Shown: piece by piece, positions 54,441-63,141 of the stretch | How the letters are laid out: each line of letters starts with the position of its first letter | How positions within the stretch are numbered: position 1 is the stretch's first letter | Program-made: the position numbers and the translations under genes | Source of the DNA: Mesorhizobium sp. YM1C-6-2 | Lineage (GTDB): Bacteria; Pseudomonadota; Alphaproteobacteria; Rhizobiales; Rhizobiaceae | Assembly (NCBI RefSeq): GCF_003666685.1 | Contig: NZ_RCIZ01000001.1 | Span: forward strand, 62,001 to 126,000 | Direction: 5' to 3' | DNA: 64,000 nucleotides | The notes under the pieces: generated by a model | Told to the model about the DNA's origin: nothing | Databases searched by the model: none | What the model saw: only the letters and a program-made list of their open reading frames with translations

Positions 54441-54584
54441 ATGAAACGCATACTGCTCCTCCTCGCCGGCTACGCCCTCTATCGCTGGTGGACCAGAGAG
54501 CCGCCGGAACAGCCGGAGGGACCGCCTATCGCGCTGCCGCCGCCGCAAAAGCGCAAGCCGGCGGAGCGACGGGCCGCGAACTGA
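54441..54584 (+). CDS. Possible 47-residue membrane-anchored small protein
   Basis: Starts KRILLLLAGYALYRWWTREP, a short membrane helix with Arg/Trp flank, followed by a Pro-rich basic tail. GGGGA precedes the ATG. It is preceded by GGAAC at 54384, but the paired element at the EcfG spacing reads GATT, not CGTT, so that promoter is not supported. Weak evidence, kept because codon choice and helix look real. Confidence 0.45.
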   Translation: MKRILLLLAGYALYRWWTREPPEQPEGPPIALPPPQKRKPAERRAAN

Positions 54585-54611
54585 GCGCCGATCGAGCCGC
54601 TGGGCCCGCGC

Positions 54612-55232
54612 TCAGCTATGGGCGAAGATGTCTTCTTCCGGCCAGCCCATCAGGTCGAGCTTCGCCCGCGTCGGCAGGAAGCGGAAGCACGCCTCCGCCT
54701 CGCTCGTGCGGTTTTCCCGCGCCAGCCGTGCCGAGAGCGCCTCGCGCAGCCGGTGCAGATAGAGCACGTCGGATGCCGCATATTCGAGCTGTTCGGGCGT
54801 CAGCGTCTCGGCCGCCCAGTCGGACGACTGCTGCTGCTTGGACAGGGTGACGCCGAGCAGTTCGGAGCAGATGTCCTTCAGCCCATGCCGGTCCGTATAG
54901 GTACGCGTCAGCCGCGACGCGATCTTGGTGCAGAACACCGGCTCCGCCATGGCGCCGAGCGCATGGTAGAGCACCGCGATGTCGAAGCGCCCGTAGTGGA
55001 AGATCTTGGTGATCGAGCTGTCTCTGAGCAGACGGACGAGGTTCGGCGCCTCCCGCTGTCCGGGCGCGATCTGGATGACGTCCGCCGTTCCATCGCCCGG
55101 CGAGATCTGCACCACGCAGAGCCGGTCGCGGTGCGGGTTGAGGCCCAGCGTCTCGGTGTCGATGGCGACCGCCGGAACGGCGTATCGGGAGAGGTCGGGA
55201 AGGTCGTGCTTGTGGAAGCGGATGTCGGTCAT
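54612..55232 (-). CDS. RNase D-like 3'-5' exonuclease
   Basis: A 206-residue DEDDy exonuclease. Exo I is VAIDTETLGLNPHRD (Asp, Glu), Exo II is FHYGRFDIAVLYHALG (Asp), and Exo III is QLEYAASDVLYLHRL (Tyr, Asp). All four acidic residues are present. Unlike full-length RNase D it lacks HRDC domains, a short form common in Alphaproteobacteria. It probably trims tRNA or other structured RNA ends. It follows the M20 peptidase gene by 21 bp on the same strand. Confidence 0.93.
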   Translation of the reverse strand: MTDIRFHKHDLPDLSRYAVPAVAIDTETLGLNPHRDRLCVVQISPGDGTADVIQIAPGQREAPNLVRLLRDSSITKIFHYGRFDIAVLYHALGAMAEPVFCTKIASRLTRTYTDRHGLKDICSELLGVTLSKQQQSSDWAAETLTPEQLEYAASDVLYLHRLREALSARLARENRTSEAEACFRFLPTRAKLDLMGWPEEDIFAHS

Positions 55233-55253
55233 CTGGTTAACCCTGGAGTGAAG

Positions 55254-56642
55254 CTAGCGGGACAGGGCGTCGAGAATGCGCGCCCAGGAGCGCTGCCCCC
55301 GGTGGAAGGAGTTGAGGTCGTATTTCTCGTTCGGCGAGTGGATGCGGTCGTCGGAGAGTGCGAAGCCGACCAATAGCGATTCCATGCCGAGATAGGTGCG
55401 GAAGTCGCCGACGATCGGGATCGAGCCGCCGCTGCCCACCATCACCGCCGGCTTCGGCCACTCGTCGGAGAGCGCCGCCTTCGCCTTGGCGAGGAAAGGC
55501 GAGTCGTAGGAAAGCTGGATCGCCGGCGAGCCGCCATGCGGGTGGAACTCGACCGTGCAATCCTTGGGCAGCCGCTCGCGCACGAACTTGCGGAACGCCT
55601 CGCGGATCTTCGCGGGGTCCTGCTTGTGCACCAGGCGGAACGACACCTTTGCCTGGGCTTCCGCCGCGATCACCGTCTTGAAGCCCTTGCCGGTGTAGCC
55701 GCCGGAAATGCCGTTGAACTCGGCGGTCGGCCGCGCCCACACCATCTCCAACACGGAGCGGCCTTCCTCGCCTGCCGGCTCTGAGAGGCCTATCGGGCCG
55801 AGGAAGTTTTCCGCGGTCGTGCCGAGCGTCTCCCACGACTTCAGCACCTGGCTCGGCGTCTCCTCGACGCCGTCGTAGAAGCCCGGGATGGTGACGCGGC
55901 CGTTCTCGTCGTGCACGTCCGCCAGTATGGCGGCGAGAACCCGGATCGGATTGGCTGCCGGCCCGCCATACATGCCCGAATGCAGGTCGCGGTTCGCCGC
56001 CTTGATGGTGATCTCCTCGCCGACCAGCCCGCGCAGCGAGGCGCAGATCGAAGGCGTCTCGGGGTCGAACATGTCGGTGTCGCACACCAGCGCGAAATCG
56101 GCCGTGAGTTCTTCCTTGTTGGCCTCGAGGAAAGGCTTCAGCGAAGGCGATCCGCTCTCCTCCTCGCCCTCGAACAGGATGCTGACGCGGCAGGGCAGTT
56201 GCCCGTGCTCGGCCTTCCATGCCCGGCAGGCCTCGACGAACAGCATCAGCTGTCCCTTGTCGTCGGAGGAGCCGCGGCCGGTGATCACCTTGCGGCCCGG
56301 CTCGATCTCCTTGACCTCGGGCAGGAACGGCGCGGTTTCCCAGAGCTCGACCGGATCGACCGGCTGCACGTCGTAGTGGCCGTAGAAGAGGACATGCGGG
56401 CTGTCGGGACGCGGGCCGGGGTGATGCGCAACCACCATCGGGTGGCCCGGCGTCTGCCGCACGCTGGCCTCGAAGCCGATCGTGGCGAGGTCGTTGACCA
56501 GCCATTCGGCGGCCTTGCGGCACTCCACGGCATAGGCCGGGTCGGTCGAGATCGACTGGATCCGGAGCAGCGAGAACAGGCGCTCCAGGCTGTCGTCGAG
56601 ATGCTTGTCGATATGGTCGAGAACGGGGGAAAGCACGGGCAT
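55254..56642 (-). CDS. M20-family dipeptidase/carboxypeptidase
   Basis: A 462-residue zinc peptidase of the M20/M25/M40 group. Metal-ligand regions are clear: LFYGHYDVQPVDPVELWE, RGSSDDKGQLMLFVEACR (bridging Asp) and ILFEGEEESGSPSLKPFLEA (catalytic Glu pair). The lid domain and C-terminal DRIHSPNEKYDLNSFHRGQ (His ligand) are complete. No signal peptide, so cytoplasmic. It would cleave dipeptides such as carnosine-type substrates or beta-Ala dipeptides (uncertain). Located between the lipid kinase gene and the RNase D-like gene. Confidence 0.93.
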   Translation of the reverse strand: MPVLSPVLDHIDKHLDDSLERLFSLLRIQSISTDPAYAVECRKAAEWLVNDLATIGFEASVRQTPGHPMVVAHHPGPRPDSPHVLFYGHYDVQPVDPVELWETAPFLPEVKEIEPGRKVITGRGSSDDKGQLMLFVEACRAWKAEHGQLPCRVSILFEGEEESGSPSLKPFLEANKEELTADFALVCDTDMFDPETPSICASLRGLVGEEITIKAANRDLHSGMYGGPAANPIRVLAAILADVHDENGRVTIPGFYDGVEETPSQVLKSWETLGTTAENFLGPIGLSEPAGEEGRSVLEMVWARPTAEFNGISGGYTGKGFKTVIAAEAQAKVSFRLVHKQDPAKIREAFRKFVRERLPKDCTVEFHPHGGSPAIQLSYDSPFLAKAKAALSDEWPKPAVMVGSGGSIPIVGDFRTYLGMESLLVGFALSDDRIHSPNEKYDLNSFHRGQRSWARILDALSR

Positions 56643-56716
56643 TCGGGGTTCCTGTACGGGCTGCCAGCCGTCCTACAACAAGCCCGCCGGGAAGGAAACC
56701 GCGCCCGGCGACGCGT

Positions 56717-57640
56717 TCAGGCGGCTGCCCTGACCGCCTGCGGCTGGTCGACGCGCGATGCCGGCGGCGCAAGCACCGTTATCGCCTCGGGATGGACCAG
56801 GAACTTCGCCGGCGTCGAGGTGACGATCTCGCCGTCGGTGTTGATCGGCATCGGCCGCTTGGTCTCGATCTCGAACTCGTCGCTCTTGGCGGTGCGCACC
56901 TCCTTCCACGCGCCATGCGTGCCGCTCCGGAAGGAACGCAGCATGCCGGCGAGCTTCCACACCCGGTTCATTTCCAGGCTGTAGAGGTCGAGATGGCCGT
57001 CATCGATCTCGGCGTTCGCCTCGATCACGTTGCCGCCGCCATAGTGGCGGCCGTTGCCGACGGCGATCTGGAACGTCTTCACCGTGCTGACGCTCCCCTT
57101 CTCCCGTATCGTCGCGGTGAACGGACGCGCTTTCGTCAGCACCTTCGCCGCGGCGAGCGCGTAGCCGAAGCGGCCGAAACGCTTCTTCAGCGTCGGGTCC
57201 AGGCCCTGCGCCAGTTCGGCGCTGAGCCCGATGCTCGCCACGTTGAAGAAGGCGTAGCCGTTGACGGAGCCGAGGTCGATCTTGCGGGTGTTGCCGGCCA
57301 GGATCACGTCCGCGGCCTGGCTGAGATCCATCGGGATGCCGAGCGTGCGGGCAAGGTCGTTGGCGGTGCCCATCGGGATGATGCCGAGCGGCAGGCCGCA
57401 TTCCTCGACCGCCAGCGCGCCCGATGCGATGGTGCCGTCGCCGCCGCACAGGATGATGAGATCGGCGCTCTCGCGCAGCCTGACGATGTCGCGGGCGATC
57501 TCGGGAAGCGCCTCGAACGGCTCGATGGTGACGTCGAGGCCGCCCCTGTGCAGCCGCCCGACGACCGCATCGATTGCCTCGCCGCCCCGGCGCGCCTTCG
57601 GATTGACGAGAAGCAGCGCTCTTTTCTTGACCCTTTTCAA
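56717..57640 (-). CDS. YegS/BmrU-type lipid kinase (diacylglycerol kinase catalytic domain)
   Basis: A 307-residue lipid kinase. The nucleotide-binding motifs are ALLLVNPKARRGG, LIILCGGDGTIASGALAVEE (GGDGT) and GIIPMGTANDLARTLGIPMD. The C-terminal half is the YegS beta-sandwich domain. It phosphorylates diacylglycerol or related lipids. The start chosen is TTG 57640 (AAAGGCGAG upstream); no ATG exists near the conserved N-terminus. It lies on the same strand as, and downstream of, the sRNA candidate. Confidence 0.9.
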   Translation of the reverse strand: MKRVKKRALLLVNPKARRGGEAIDAVVGRLHRGGLDVTIEPFEALPEIARDIVRLRESADLIILCGGDGTIASGALAVEECGLPLGIIPMGTANDLARTLGIPMDLSQAADVILAGNTRKIDLGSVNGYAFFNVASIGLSAELAQGLDPTLKKRFGRFGYALAAAKVLTKARPFTATIREKGSVSTVKTFQIAVGNGRHYGGGNVIEANAEIDDGHLDLYSLEMNRVWKLAGMLRSFRSGTHGAWKEVRTAKSDEFEIETKRPMPINTDGEIVTSTPAKFLVHPEAITVLAPPASRVDQPQAVRAAA

Positions 57641-57721
57641 GGCTCGCCTTTCTTCGGATTGCTTCTGGACAGGGATATGGGGCGAAATGAGCGCTTGAAT
57701 AAGGCCGTCGGACCCCAGACA

Positions 57722-57866
57722 TAAAAATGCCGCCGTGGCGGAGGGGACAACCACGGCGGCCTTACTACAAATCGCAGCAGCCCGGAGAGGGGGATGAGGC
57801 TGCCGCATTGTGTCCGGTCTAGGCGGGGGACGGGCCATACTCCGGACTTCGGCAAAAACGCCGATG
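57722..57866 (-). ncRNA. Candidate AbcR/alpha-r15-like trans-acting small RNA
   Basis: On the minus strand, two hairpins end in a terminator and T-run. Hairpin 1 (57774-57806) pairs GCGGCAGCC with GGCTGCTGC (one G-U) around a 15-nt loop containing CCCCCTCTCC. Hairpin 2 (57729-57760) pairs GCCGCCGTGG with CCACGGCGGC around a 12-nt loop containing TCCCCTCC, followed by TTTTT. Both loops are C-rich anti-Shine-Dalgarno motifs, a hallmark of rhizobial AbcR-type sRNAs that silence ABC transporter mRNAs through Hfq. A promoter TTGAAT-N17-CAAATA (minus strand, about 57860-57900) could start it near 57866. The 5' end is uncertain. Position beside polA supports the family call. Confidence 0.6.
57729..57760 (-). 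terminator. Rho-independent terminator of the sRNA candidate
   Basis: GCCGCCGTGG/CCACGGCGGC, a perfect 10-bp stem with 12-nt loop, followed on the minus strand by five T (57723-57727). Only the minus direction has the T-run, which shows the transcript direction. Confidence 0.85.
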
Positions 57867-58030
57867 CACCGTATTTGGAGAGGGGAACGTGGCGATTCAA
57901 GGGCACGAACATTACAGTTGCGTAACAAACCCGTGAGGCCTTGCCCCGCTTGGGTTTGACCGTCAGGAGAGATTCCCGCGCCGCGCCTTTGCGGTGGACA
58001 CTGTGATGAGCCCGCGCTACGGCTTCGCCC

Positions 58031-60973
58031 ATGAAAAATGGCGACCATCTCTTCCTCGTCGACGGTTCCGGCTACATCTTCCGCGCCTACCACGCGCTGC
58101 CGCCCCTCAACCGCAAATCGGACGGGCTGCCGACCAGCGCGGTGCTCGGCTTCTGCAACATGGTGTGGAAGCTGATGCAGGACGCCCGCAACACCGATGT
58201 CGGGGTGACGCCGACCCATTTCGCGGTCATTTTCGACTATTCGTCGAAAACCTTCCGCAACGAACTCTACGCCGACTACAAGGCCAACCGCTCGGCGCCG
58301 CCCGACGACCTGATCCCGCAGTTCGGACTCATCCGCGAGGCGACGCGGGCGTTCAACCTGCCCTGCATCGAGATGGAGGGCTTCGAGGCCGACGACATCA
58401 TCGCCACCTATGCCAGGCTCGCCAATGAGGCCGGCGCCGACACCACCATCATCTCCTCCGACAAGGACCTGATGCAGCTCGTCGGTCCCACCGTCTCGAT
58501 GTACGACCCGATGAAGGACCGCCAGATCGGCGTTCCCGAGGTCATCGAGAAATGGGGCGTGCCGCCCGAGAAGATGATCGACCTACAGGCGATGATGGGC
58601 GATTCCGTCGACAACGTGCCCGGCGTCCCCGGCATCGGCCAGAAGACCGCCGCGCAGCTTCTCGAACAGTTCGGCGATCTCGACACGCTGCTCGCCCGCG
58701 CCGGAGAGATCAAGCAGGAGAAGCGCCGGCAGACGATCATCGACAATGCCGACAAGGCGCGCATCTCGCGCGAGCTGGTCAGGCTGAAGAACGACGTGCC
58801 GATGACCGAAGGGCTCGACGAGCTGGTGCTGCAGCAGCCGGACGGCCCCAAGCTGATCGCCTTCCTGAAGACGATGGAGTTCTCGACGCTGACGCGGCGC
58901 GTCGCCGAGGCGACCGGCACCGATGCGGCCGAGGTCGCGCCGGCCCCTGTCGTCGTCGACCTGACCGATGTGCACGGCCCCGACGTCGGCGCCGGGGCGC
59001 CGCGGGCGGAAGCGGCTGCCGAGGATGCGGACGCCGCGCCGGCCAGCGCGCCCGTCACCAACGGCAAGGTCAGCACGCCGACCCAGCTCGCCGGCGCGCG
59101 GGCACAGGCCGCGGCGGGCGTCAAGATCGACCACAAGCGTTATGCCTGCATCCGCCATCGCGCCGAGCTCGAAGCCTGGATCGCCGAGGCACGCGAAACG
59201 GGCATCGTCGCCTTCCGCACCGAGACCACCTCGCTCGATCCCATGCAGGCCGAGCCGGTCGGCTTCGCGCTTGCCGTCAAGCCCGGAAAGGCGGCCTACA
59301 TCCCGGTCGGCCACCGCTCCAGCGCGGAGGACCTCCTGGGTGGCGGGCGCGCCGACGACCAGATGTCGGTCGACGAGGCGCTCACAGCGCTTGAGCCGCT
59401 GCTTGCCGACCGCTCCGTCCTCAAGATCGGCCACAACATCAAATATGACTGGCTGACCATGCACCGGAAGGGCATCGACGTCGCTCCCTTCGACGACACG
59501 ATGCTGATCTCCTACGCGATCGGCGCCAACACCGGCTCGCAGGACATCAATGCGCTGGCCGAGCGCTGGCTCGGCCATGCGATGATCCCCTTCAAGGATG
59601 TCGTCGGATCGGGCAGGAACCTGATCCCCTTCGACCTCGTCGAGATCGAGCGTGCGACCACCTACGCCACCGAGGGCGCCGACATCGCGCTGCGCCTCTG
59701 GCAGATATTGAAGCCGAAGCTCGTCGCCGACGGGCTGGTCTCCGTCTACGAGCGGCTGGAGCGGCCGCTGGTGCCGGTGCTGGCCCGCATGGAGGAACGC
59801 GGCATCTCGGTCGACCGGCAGATGCTCAGCCGGCTGTCGGGCGAGTTCGCGCAACGCGCCGCCGCGCTCGAGGAAGACGTCTACGCCGCCGCCGGCGAAC
59901 GCTTCACCATCGGCTCGCCGAAACAGCTCGGCGACATATTGTTCGGCAAGATGGGGGTGCCGGGCGGCGCCAAGACCAAATCCGGCCAGTGGTCGACCAC
60001 CGCGCAGCGTCTCGAGGAACTCGCCGCCGAAGGCTACGAGCTGCCGCGCCGCATCGTCGACTGGCGCCAGCTCACCAAGCTGAAGTCGACCTATACCGAC
60101 GCGCTGCCGGAATACATCAATCCGGAGACGAAGCGCCTGCACACGTCCTATGCGCTGGCCTCGACGCCGACCGGCCGCATCTCGTCGTCCGAACCCAACC
60201 TGCAGAACATTCCGATCCGCACCGCCGAGGGCCGGCGCATCCGCACCGCCTTCATCGCCGACCCCGGCAACAAGCTGGTCTCGGCCGACTACAGCCAGAT
60301 CGAGCTGCGCGTGCTCGCCCACATCGCCGACATACCGCAGCTCCGCCAGGCCTTCGAGGACGGCGTCGACATCCACGCCATGACCGCATCCGAGATGTTC
60401 GGCGTGCCGGTCGAGGGCATGCCATCGGAGGTGCGCCGGCGCGCCAAGGCGATCAATTTCGGCATCATCTACGGCATCTCGGCCTTCGGCCTCGCCAACC
60501 AGCTCTCCATCGAGCGCTCGGAGGCCGGCGACTACATCAAGAAATATTTCGAGCGCTTCCCCGGCATCCGCGATTACATGGACAGCCGCAAGCAGATGGC
60601 GCGCGACAAGGGTTATGTGGAGACCATCTTCGGCCGCCGCATCCACTATCCGGAGATCCGCGCTTCCAATCCGTCGATCCGCTCCTTCAACGAGCGCGCC
60701 TCGATCAACGCGCCGATCCAGGGTTCCGCGGCCGACATCATCCGCCGGGCCATGATCCGCATGGAAGATGCGCTCGCCAAGGAGAAGCTGTCGGCGCGCA
60801 TGCTCCTGCAGGTGCATGACGAACTGATCTTCGAAGTCGCCGAGGAAGAGGTCGCCGCAACGCTGCCCGTCATCAAGACGGTCATGGAGGGGTCGGCCAT
60901 GCCGGCGGTGGCGCTGAAGGTGCCGCTAGCCGTCGACGCCCGCGCCGCCGACAATTGGGACGAGGCGCACTAA
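58031..60973 (+). CDS. polA: DNA polymerase I with altered proofreading site
   Basis: A 980-residue repair/replication polymerase with three domains. The 5'-3' exonuclease (1-295) keeps its acidic residues (LVDGSGYIFRAYHALP, GFEADDIIATYA, ISSDKDLMQLV). The polymerase (from about 600) keeps VSADYSQIELRVLAHIA, RRRAKAINFGIIYGISAFG and LLQVHDELIFEV. In the 3'-5' exonuclease domain, the Asp of the first metal motif is Arg396 (AFRTETTSLD; E. coli Asp355) and the Asp of the third is Gly549 (TYATEGADIA; E. coli Asp501), while Glu398, Asp473 and Tyr545 remain. Proofreading is thus probably lost or weak. An Ala/Pro/Val-rich linker (about 300-360) joins the first two domains. It ends 20 bp before a LysE exporter gene. 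Confidence 0.97.
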   Translation: MKNGDHLFLVDGSGYIFRAYHALPPLNRKSDGLPTSAVLGFCNMVWKLMQDARNTDVGVTPTHFAVIFDYSSKTFRNELYADYKANRSAPPDDLIPQFGLIREATRAFNLPCIEMEGFEADDIIATYARLANEAGADTTIISSDKDLMQLVGPTVSMYDPMKDRQIGVPEVIEKWGVPPEKMIDLQAMMGDSVDNVPGVPGIGQKTAAQLLEQFGDLDTLLARAGEIKQEKRRQTIIDNADKARISRELVRLKNDVPMTEGLDELVLQQPDGPKLIAFLKTMEFSTLTRRVAEATGTDAAEVAPAPVVVDLTDVHGPDVGAGAPRAEAAAEDADAAPASAPVTNGKVSTPTQLAGARAQAAAGVKIDHKRYACIRHRAELEAWIAEARETGIVAFRTETTSLDPMQAEPVGFALAVKPGKAAYIPVGHRSSAEDLLGGGRADDQMSVDEALTALEPLLADRSVLKIGHNIKYDWLTMHRKGIDVAPFDDTMLISYAIGANTGSQDINALAERWLGHAMIPFKDVVGSGRNLIPFDLVEIERATTYATEGADIALRLWQILKPKLVADGLVSVYERLERPLVPVLARMEERGISVDRQMLSRLSGEFAQRAAALEEDVYAAAGERFTIGSPKQLGDILFGKMGVPGGAKTKSGQWSTTAQRLEELAAEGYELPRRIVDWRQLTKLKSTYTDALPEYINPETKRLHTSYALASTPTGRISSSEPNLQNIPIRTAEGRRIRTAFIADPGNKLVSADYSQIELRVLAHIADIPQLRQAFEDGVDIHAMTASEMFGVPVEGMPSEVRRRAKAINFGIIYGISAFGLANQLSIERSEAGDYIKKYFERFPGIRDYMDSRKQMARDKGYVETIFGRRIHYPEIRASNPSIRSFNERASINAPIQGSAADIIRRAMIRMEDALAKEKLSARMLLQVHDELIFEVAEEEVAATLPVIKTVMEGSAMPAVALKVPLAVDARAADNWDEAH

Positions 60974-60993
60974 CCGCAACGGGTGAAAGCCGA

Positions 60994-61626
60994 ATGGAAA
61001 TTCTCGCATCGGCTGCTGCCTCGTCGAGCCTGCTCTCCTTCGCGCTCACCTCTGTGATCATCGAGCTGACGCCCGGCCCGAACATGACCTATCTGGCGCT
61101 GGTTTCGGCGCAGGACGGCAGGCGCGCAGGCTTCGCCACCGTCGCCGGCGTGGCGCTCGGGCTCGCTGTCATCGGCGTCATCGCCGCCTTCGGCGTCGCC
61201 GAGCTCGTCCAGTCGTCACACCTGCTCTATGACGGCCTGCGCTGGGCCGGTGTGCTCTTCCTGCTCTTCCTTGCCTGGGAAGGCTGGACTGGCGGCACCG
61301 ACGTCGTCGCCAGCGAGGCACAGTCGCGCAGTCGCTATTTCATGCGCGGCCTCGTCACCAACCTGCTCAATCCCAAGGCCGCCGTCTTCTATATCGCGGT
61401 GCTGCCGACCTTCATCGACACGGCGCGGCCGGTGCTGCCGCAGACCGTCTCGCTCACCGTCATCTATGTGCTGGTCGCGACGCTCATCCACGCGGCGATC
61501 GTCGTGCTTGCCGGCGCGCTGGAGCCGTTCCTCAACGATCCCCGCCGCGAGAAGATCGCGCGTCGCCTGCTCTCGGCGCTGCTTGCCTGCGTCGCGATCT
61601 GGTTCGGCTGGTCGACCGCTCGATAG
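60994..61626 (+). CDS. LysE/RhtB family exporter
   Basis: A 210-residue amino acid exporter family protein with six helices. Signatures are IELTPGPNMTYLALVSAQDG near the N-terminus and GLVTNLLNPKAAVFYIAVLP in the middle. ATG 60994 starts 20 bp after the polA stop, so it is likely read from the polA promoter. It is the second LysE paralogue in the window (the other starts at 38844), and the two are clearly divergent in sequence. Confidence 0.9.
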   Translation: MEILASAAASSSLLSFALTSVIIELTPGPNMTYLALVSAQDGRRAGFATVAGVALGLAVIGVIAAFGVAELVQSSHLLYDGLRWAGVLFLLFLAWEGWTGGTDVVASEAQSRSRYFMRGLVTNLLNPKAAVFYIAVLPTFIDTARPVLPQTVSLTVIYVLVATLIHAAIVVLAGALEPFLNDPRREKIARRLLSALLACVAIWFGWSTAR

Positions 61627-61641
61627 CAGGGACGGTTTCGG

Positions 61642-62046
61642 CTACGCGGCCTCCGCCAGGCACCTGGCGCAGGTGCCGCGGAACTCGATCACCGCCTTCT
61701 TCGCGGCAAAGCCGGTCGACCGCACCCAGTGGTCGAGCTGCTCGCCGACCTCGTGGTCGGACATCTCCACCACCTGCCCGCAGCGGTCGCAGATGGCGAA
61801 GGCGGTCATGTCGTGACTGTGGTCATGCGGCTCGGCGCAGGCGACGAAGGCGTTGAGGCTCTCCAGCCTGTGCACGAAGCCGCCCTTGATCAGCGTGTCG
61901 AGCGCCCGGTAGACCTGCAGCGGCGCGCGGAACCCTTGCTCGCGCAACTGATCGAGCAGCGTGTAGGCGCTGAGCGGGCCGGCCGAAGCCTCCAGCCTTT
62001 CGAGAACGCAGATCTGGTTCCGGGTCAGCGCTTCGCGGGCAGCCAT
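61642..62046 (-). CDS. zur: Fur-family zinc uptake regulator Zur
   Basis: A 134-residue repressor. The HTH region is LTRNQICVLERLEASAGPLS, then APLQVYRALDTLIKGGFVHR. Two CxxC pairs (AICDRCGQVV and GTCARCLAEA) form the structural zinc site and a His-rich motif (EPHDHSHDM) the sensing site. This Cys4 pattern separates it from Mur at 30714. No znu transporter genes lie beside it and no clear Zur box is visible upstream, so it acts at a distance. Confidence 0.9.
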   Translation of the reverse strand: MAAREALTRNQICVLERLEASAGPLSAYTLLDQLREQGFRAPLQVYRALDTLIKGGFVHRLESLNAFVACAEPHDHSHDMTAFAICDRCGQVVEMSDHEVGEQLDHWVRSTGFAAKKAVIEFRGTCARCLAEAA

Positions 62047-62179
62047 GGGTCCACTTCCATCGTCCGATGATCGTCAGCCTGGAAAATGGTGACGATCCAG
62101 CCCCGTTGCTACCGGTTCCCGCCCGCAAAGACAATCTTGCCCACTTTCGGGCTCGACCCGTCCTCGAGGAGCGCGCCCC

Positions 62180-62920
62180 TCAATCGCCCTGGTGGCGCTG
62201 CGGATAGGAGATGATGGACAGGTAGCGGATGGGCAGTTTCGTCAGTTCCTCCGGCCCGTGCGGGGCGTCGGCGTCGAAGAACAGGCTGTCGCCCGGCAGC
62301 ATGCGGAAGAGGTGCGAGCCGTGGCGATAAACCACCTCGCCCTCCAGCATGTAGAGGAACTCCATGCCCTCGTGCTGGAAAGTCGGGAACACGTCGGAGT
62401 TCTGCGACAAGGTGATGAGATAGGGCTCGACCACGACGCCCGACGTGTTGGCGTCGACATGGCCGAGCAGATTGTACTGGTGGCCGGCGCGGGTGCCGCG
62501 CCGCTCGATCTCCAGCCCCTCGCCGGCCTTGACGAAGACCGCGCTGCGCTCCTCCTCGAAGCGGCGGAAGAAGGCCGTCACCGGCACGCCGAGCGCCCTG
62601 GACAACGCCTGCAGCGTGGTCAGCGAAGGCGAGGTGATGCCATTCTCGATCTTCGACAGCATGCCGAGCGACAGGCTCGTCGCCTGGGCGAGGTCGGCGA
62701 CCGTGATGCCGAGCTTCTTGCGGAAGGCGCGCACCTCGCGGCCGATCGCGACTTCCAGCACCTTCTCCTTGGAGTCGCGCACCGCGTGCGGGTTCTGCGT
62801 CAGCGGCGGGCGTATGGCGTGGATCTCGGCGACCGCCTGGCGGAACGATTTCACGCCTTCGGCCGCAGCCGCTTTCTCACGCGGCTTCTTGCCCTTGCCG
62901 ATTACCCCGGTGCTCGCCAT
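62180..62920 (-). CDS. XRE-family regulator with C-terminal cupin domain
   Basis: A 246-residue regulator. The HTH is at about residues 60-115 ([40 protein letters not shown]), and a C-terminal cupin ([15 protein letters not shown]...[17 protein letters not shown]) would bind a small ligand or metal. GAGGGGCG lies before the ATG. It is divergent from the trimethylamine monooxygenase gene and is the obvious candidate regulator. Its low-complexity N-terminus (about 30 residues) is unusual but not unique. Confidence 0.92.
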   Translation of the reverse strand: MASTGVIGKGKKPREKAAAAEGVKSFRQAVAEIHAIRPPLTQNPHAVRDSKEKVLEVAIGREVRAFRKKLGITVADLAQATSLSLGMLSKIENGITSPSLTTLQALSRALGVPVTAFFRRFEEERSAVFVKAGEGLEIERRGTRAGHQYNLLGHVDANTSGVVVEPYLITLSQNSDVFPTFQHEGMEFLYMLEGEVVYRHGSHLFRMLPGDSLFFDADAPHGPEELTKLPIRYLSIISYPQRHQGD

Positions 62921-62974
62921 CGCCCCTCGCTCCCTACAGGGCTGATTTCACCCCGATGAATGATTTATCCCTTT

Positions 62975-63003
62975 CATATGCACTGACAGGAATCGATCTG
63001 CAA
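62975..63003 (-). promoter_or_regulatory. Candidate promoter of the XRE-cupin regulator gene
   Basis: On the minus strand, TTGCAG (62998-63003) and CATATG (62975-62980) are separated by 17 bp, 55 bp before the start codon. The -10 element is itself palindromic. Inferred from consensus match only. Confidence 0.45.
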
Positions 63004-63064
63004 CAATGCCGCACGAGCGGCTCGCCACTGCACTCAGCCGGCGGGCGCCGCGTTAGCACCCGCA

Positions 63065-63118
63065 TTGACAGGCTTACAGGAGAAATTATTGTCCTCACAG
63101 TGAAATTTGTTTCCAATA
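63065..63118 (+). promoter_or_regulatory. Candidate tmm promoter with imperfect direct repeat
   Basis: A perfect -35 TTGACA (63065-63070), a 16-bp spacer and TATTGT (63087-63092) form a good promoter match, 50 bp before the tmm start. Related segments AGAAATTATTGTCC (63081-63094) and TGAAATTTGTTTCC (63101-63114), 20 bp apart, overlap and follow the -10 and could be regulator half-sites. Binding by the adjacent XRE-cupin protein is an inference. Confidence 0.6.
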
Positions 63119-63141
63119 AAGACAACGGGGAATTCATACCA

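Larger units (their letters stand above)
57641..58030. other. 390-bp region between the lipid kinase gene and polA
   Basis: Contains a minus-strand small RNA candidate (57722-57866), with its terminator, plus the promoter region of polA. No protein gene is supported. In S. meliloti the AbcR1/AbcR2 (alpha-r15) sRNAs lie next to polA (from memory), which makes this position significant. Confidence 0.7.

Noticed and set aside
57884-57910. EcfG-type promoter reading towards polA
   Set aside because: GGAAC at about 57884 is followed at the right distance by ACGA/CGAA, which does not match CGTT.
58583-60817. Minus-strand open frame opposite polA
   Set aside because: Antisense shadow; polA motifs are continuous along the plus strand.
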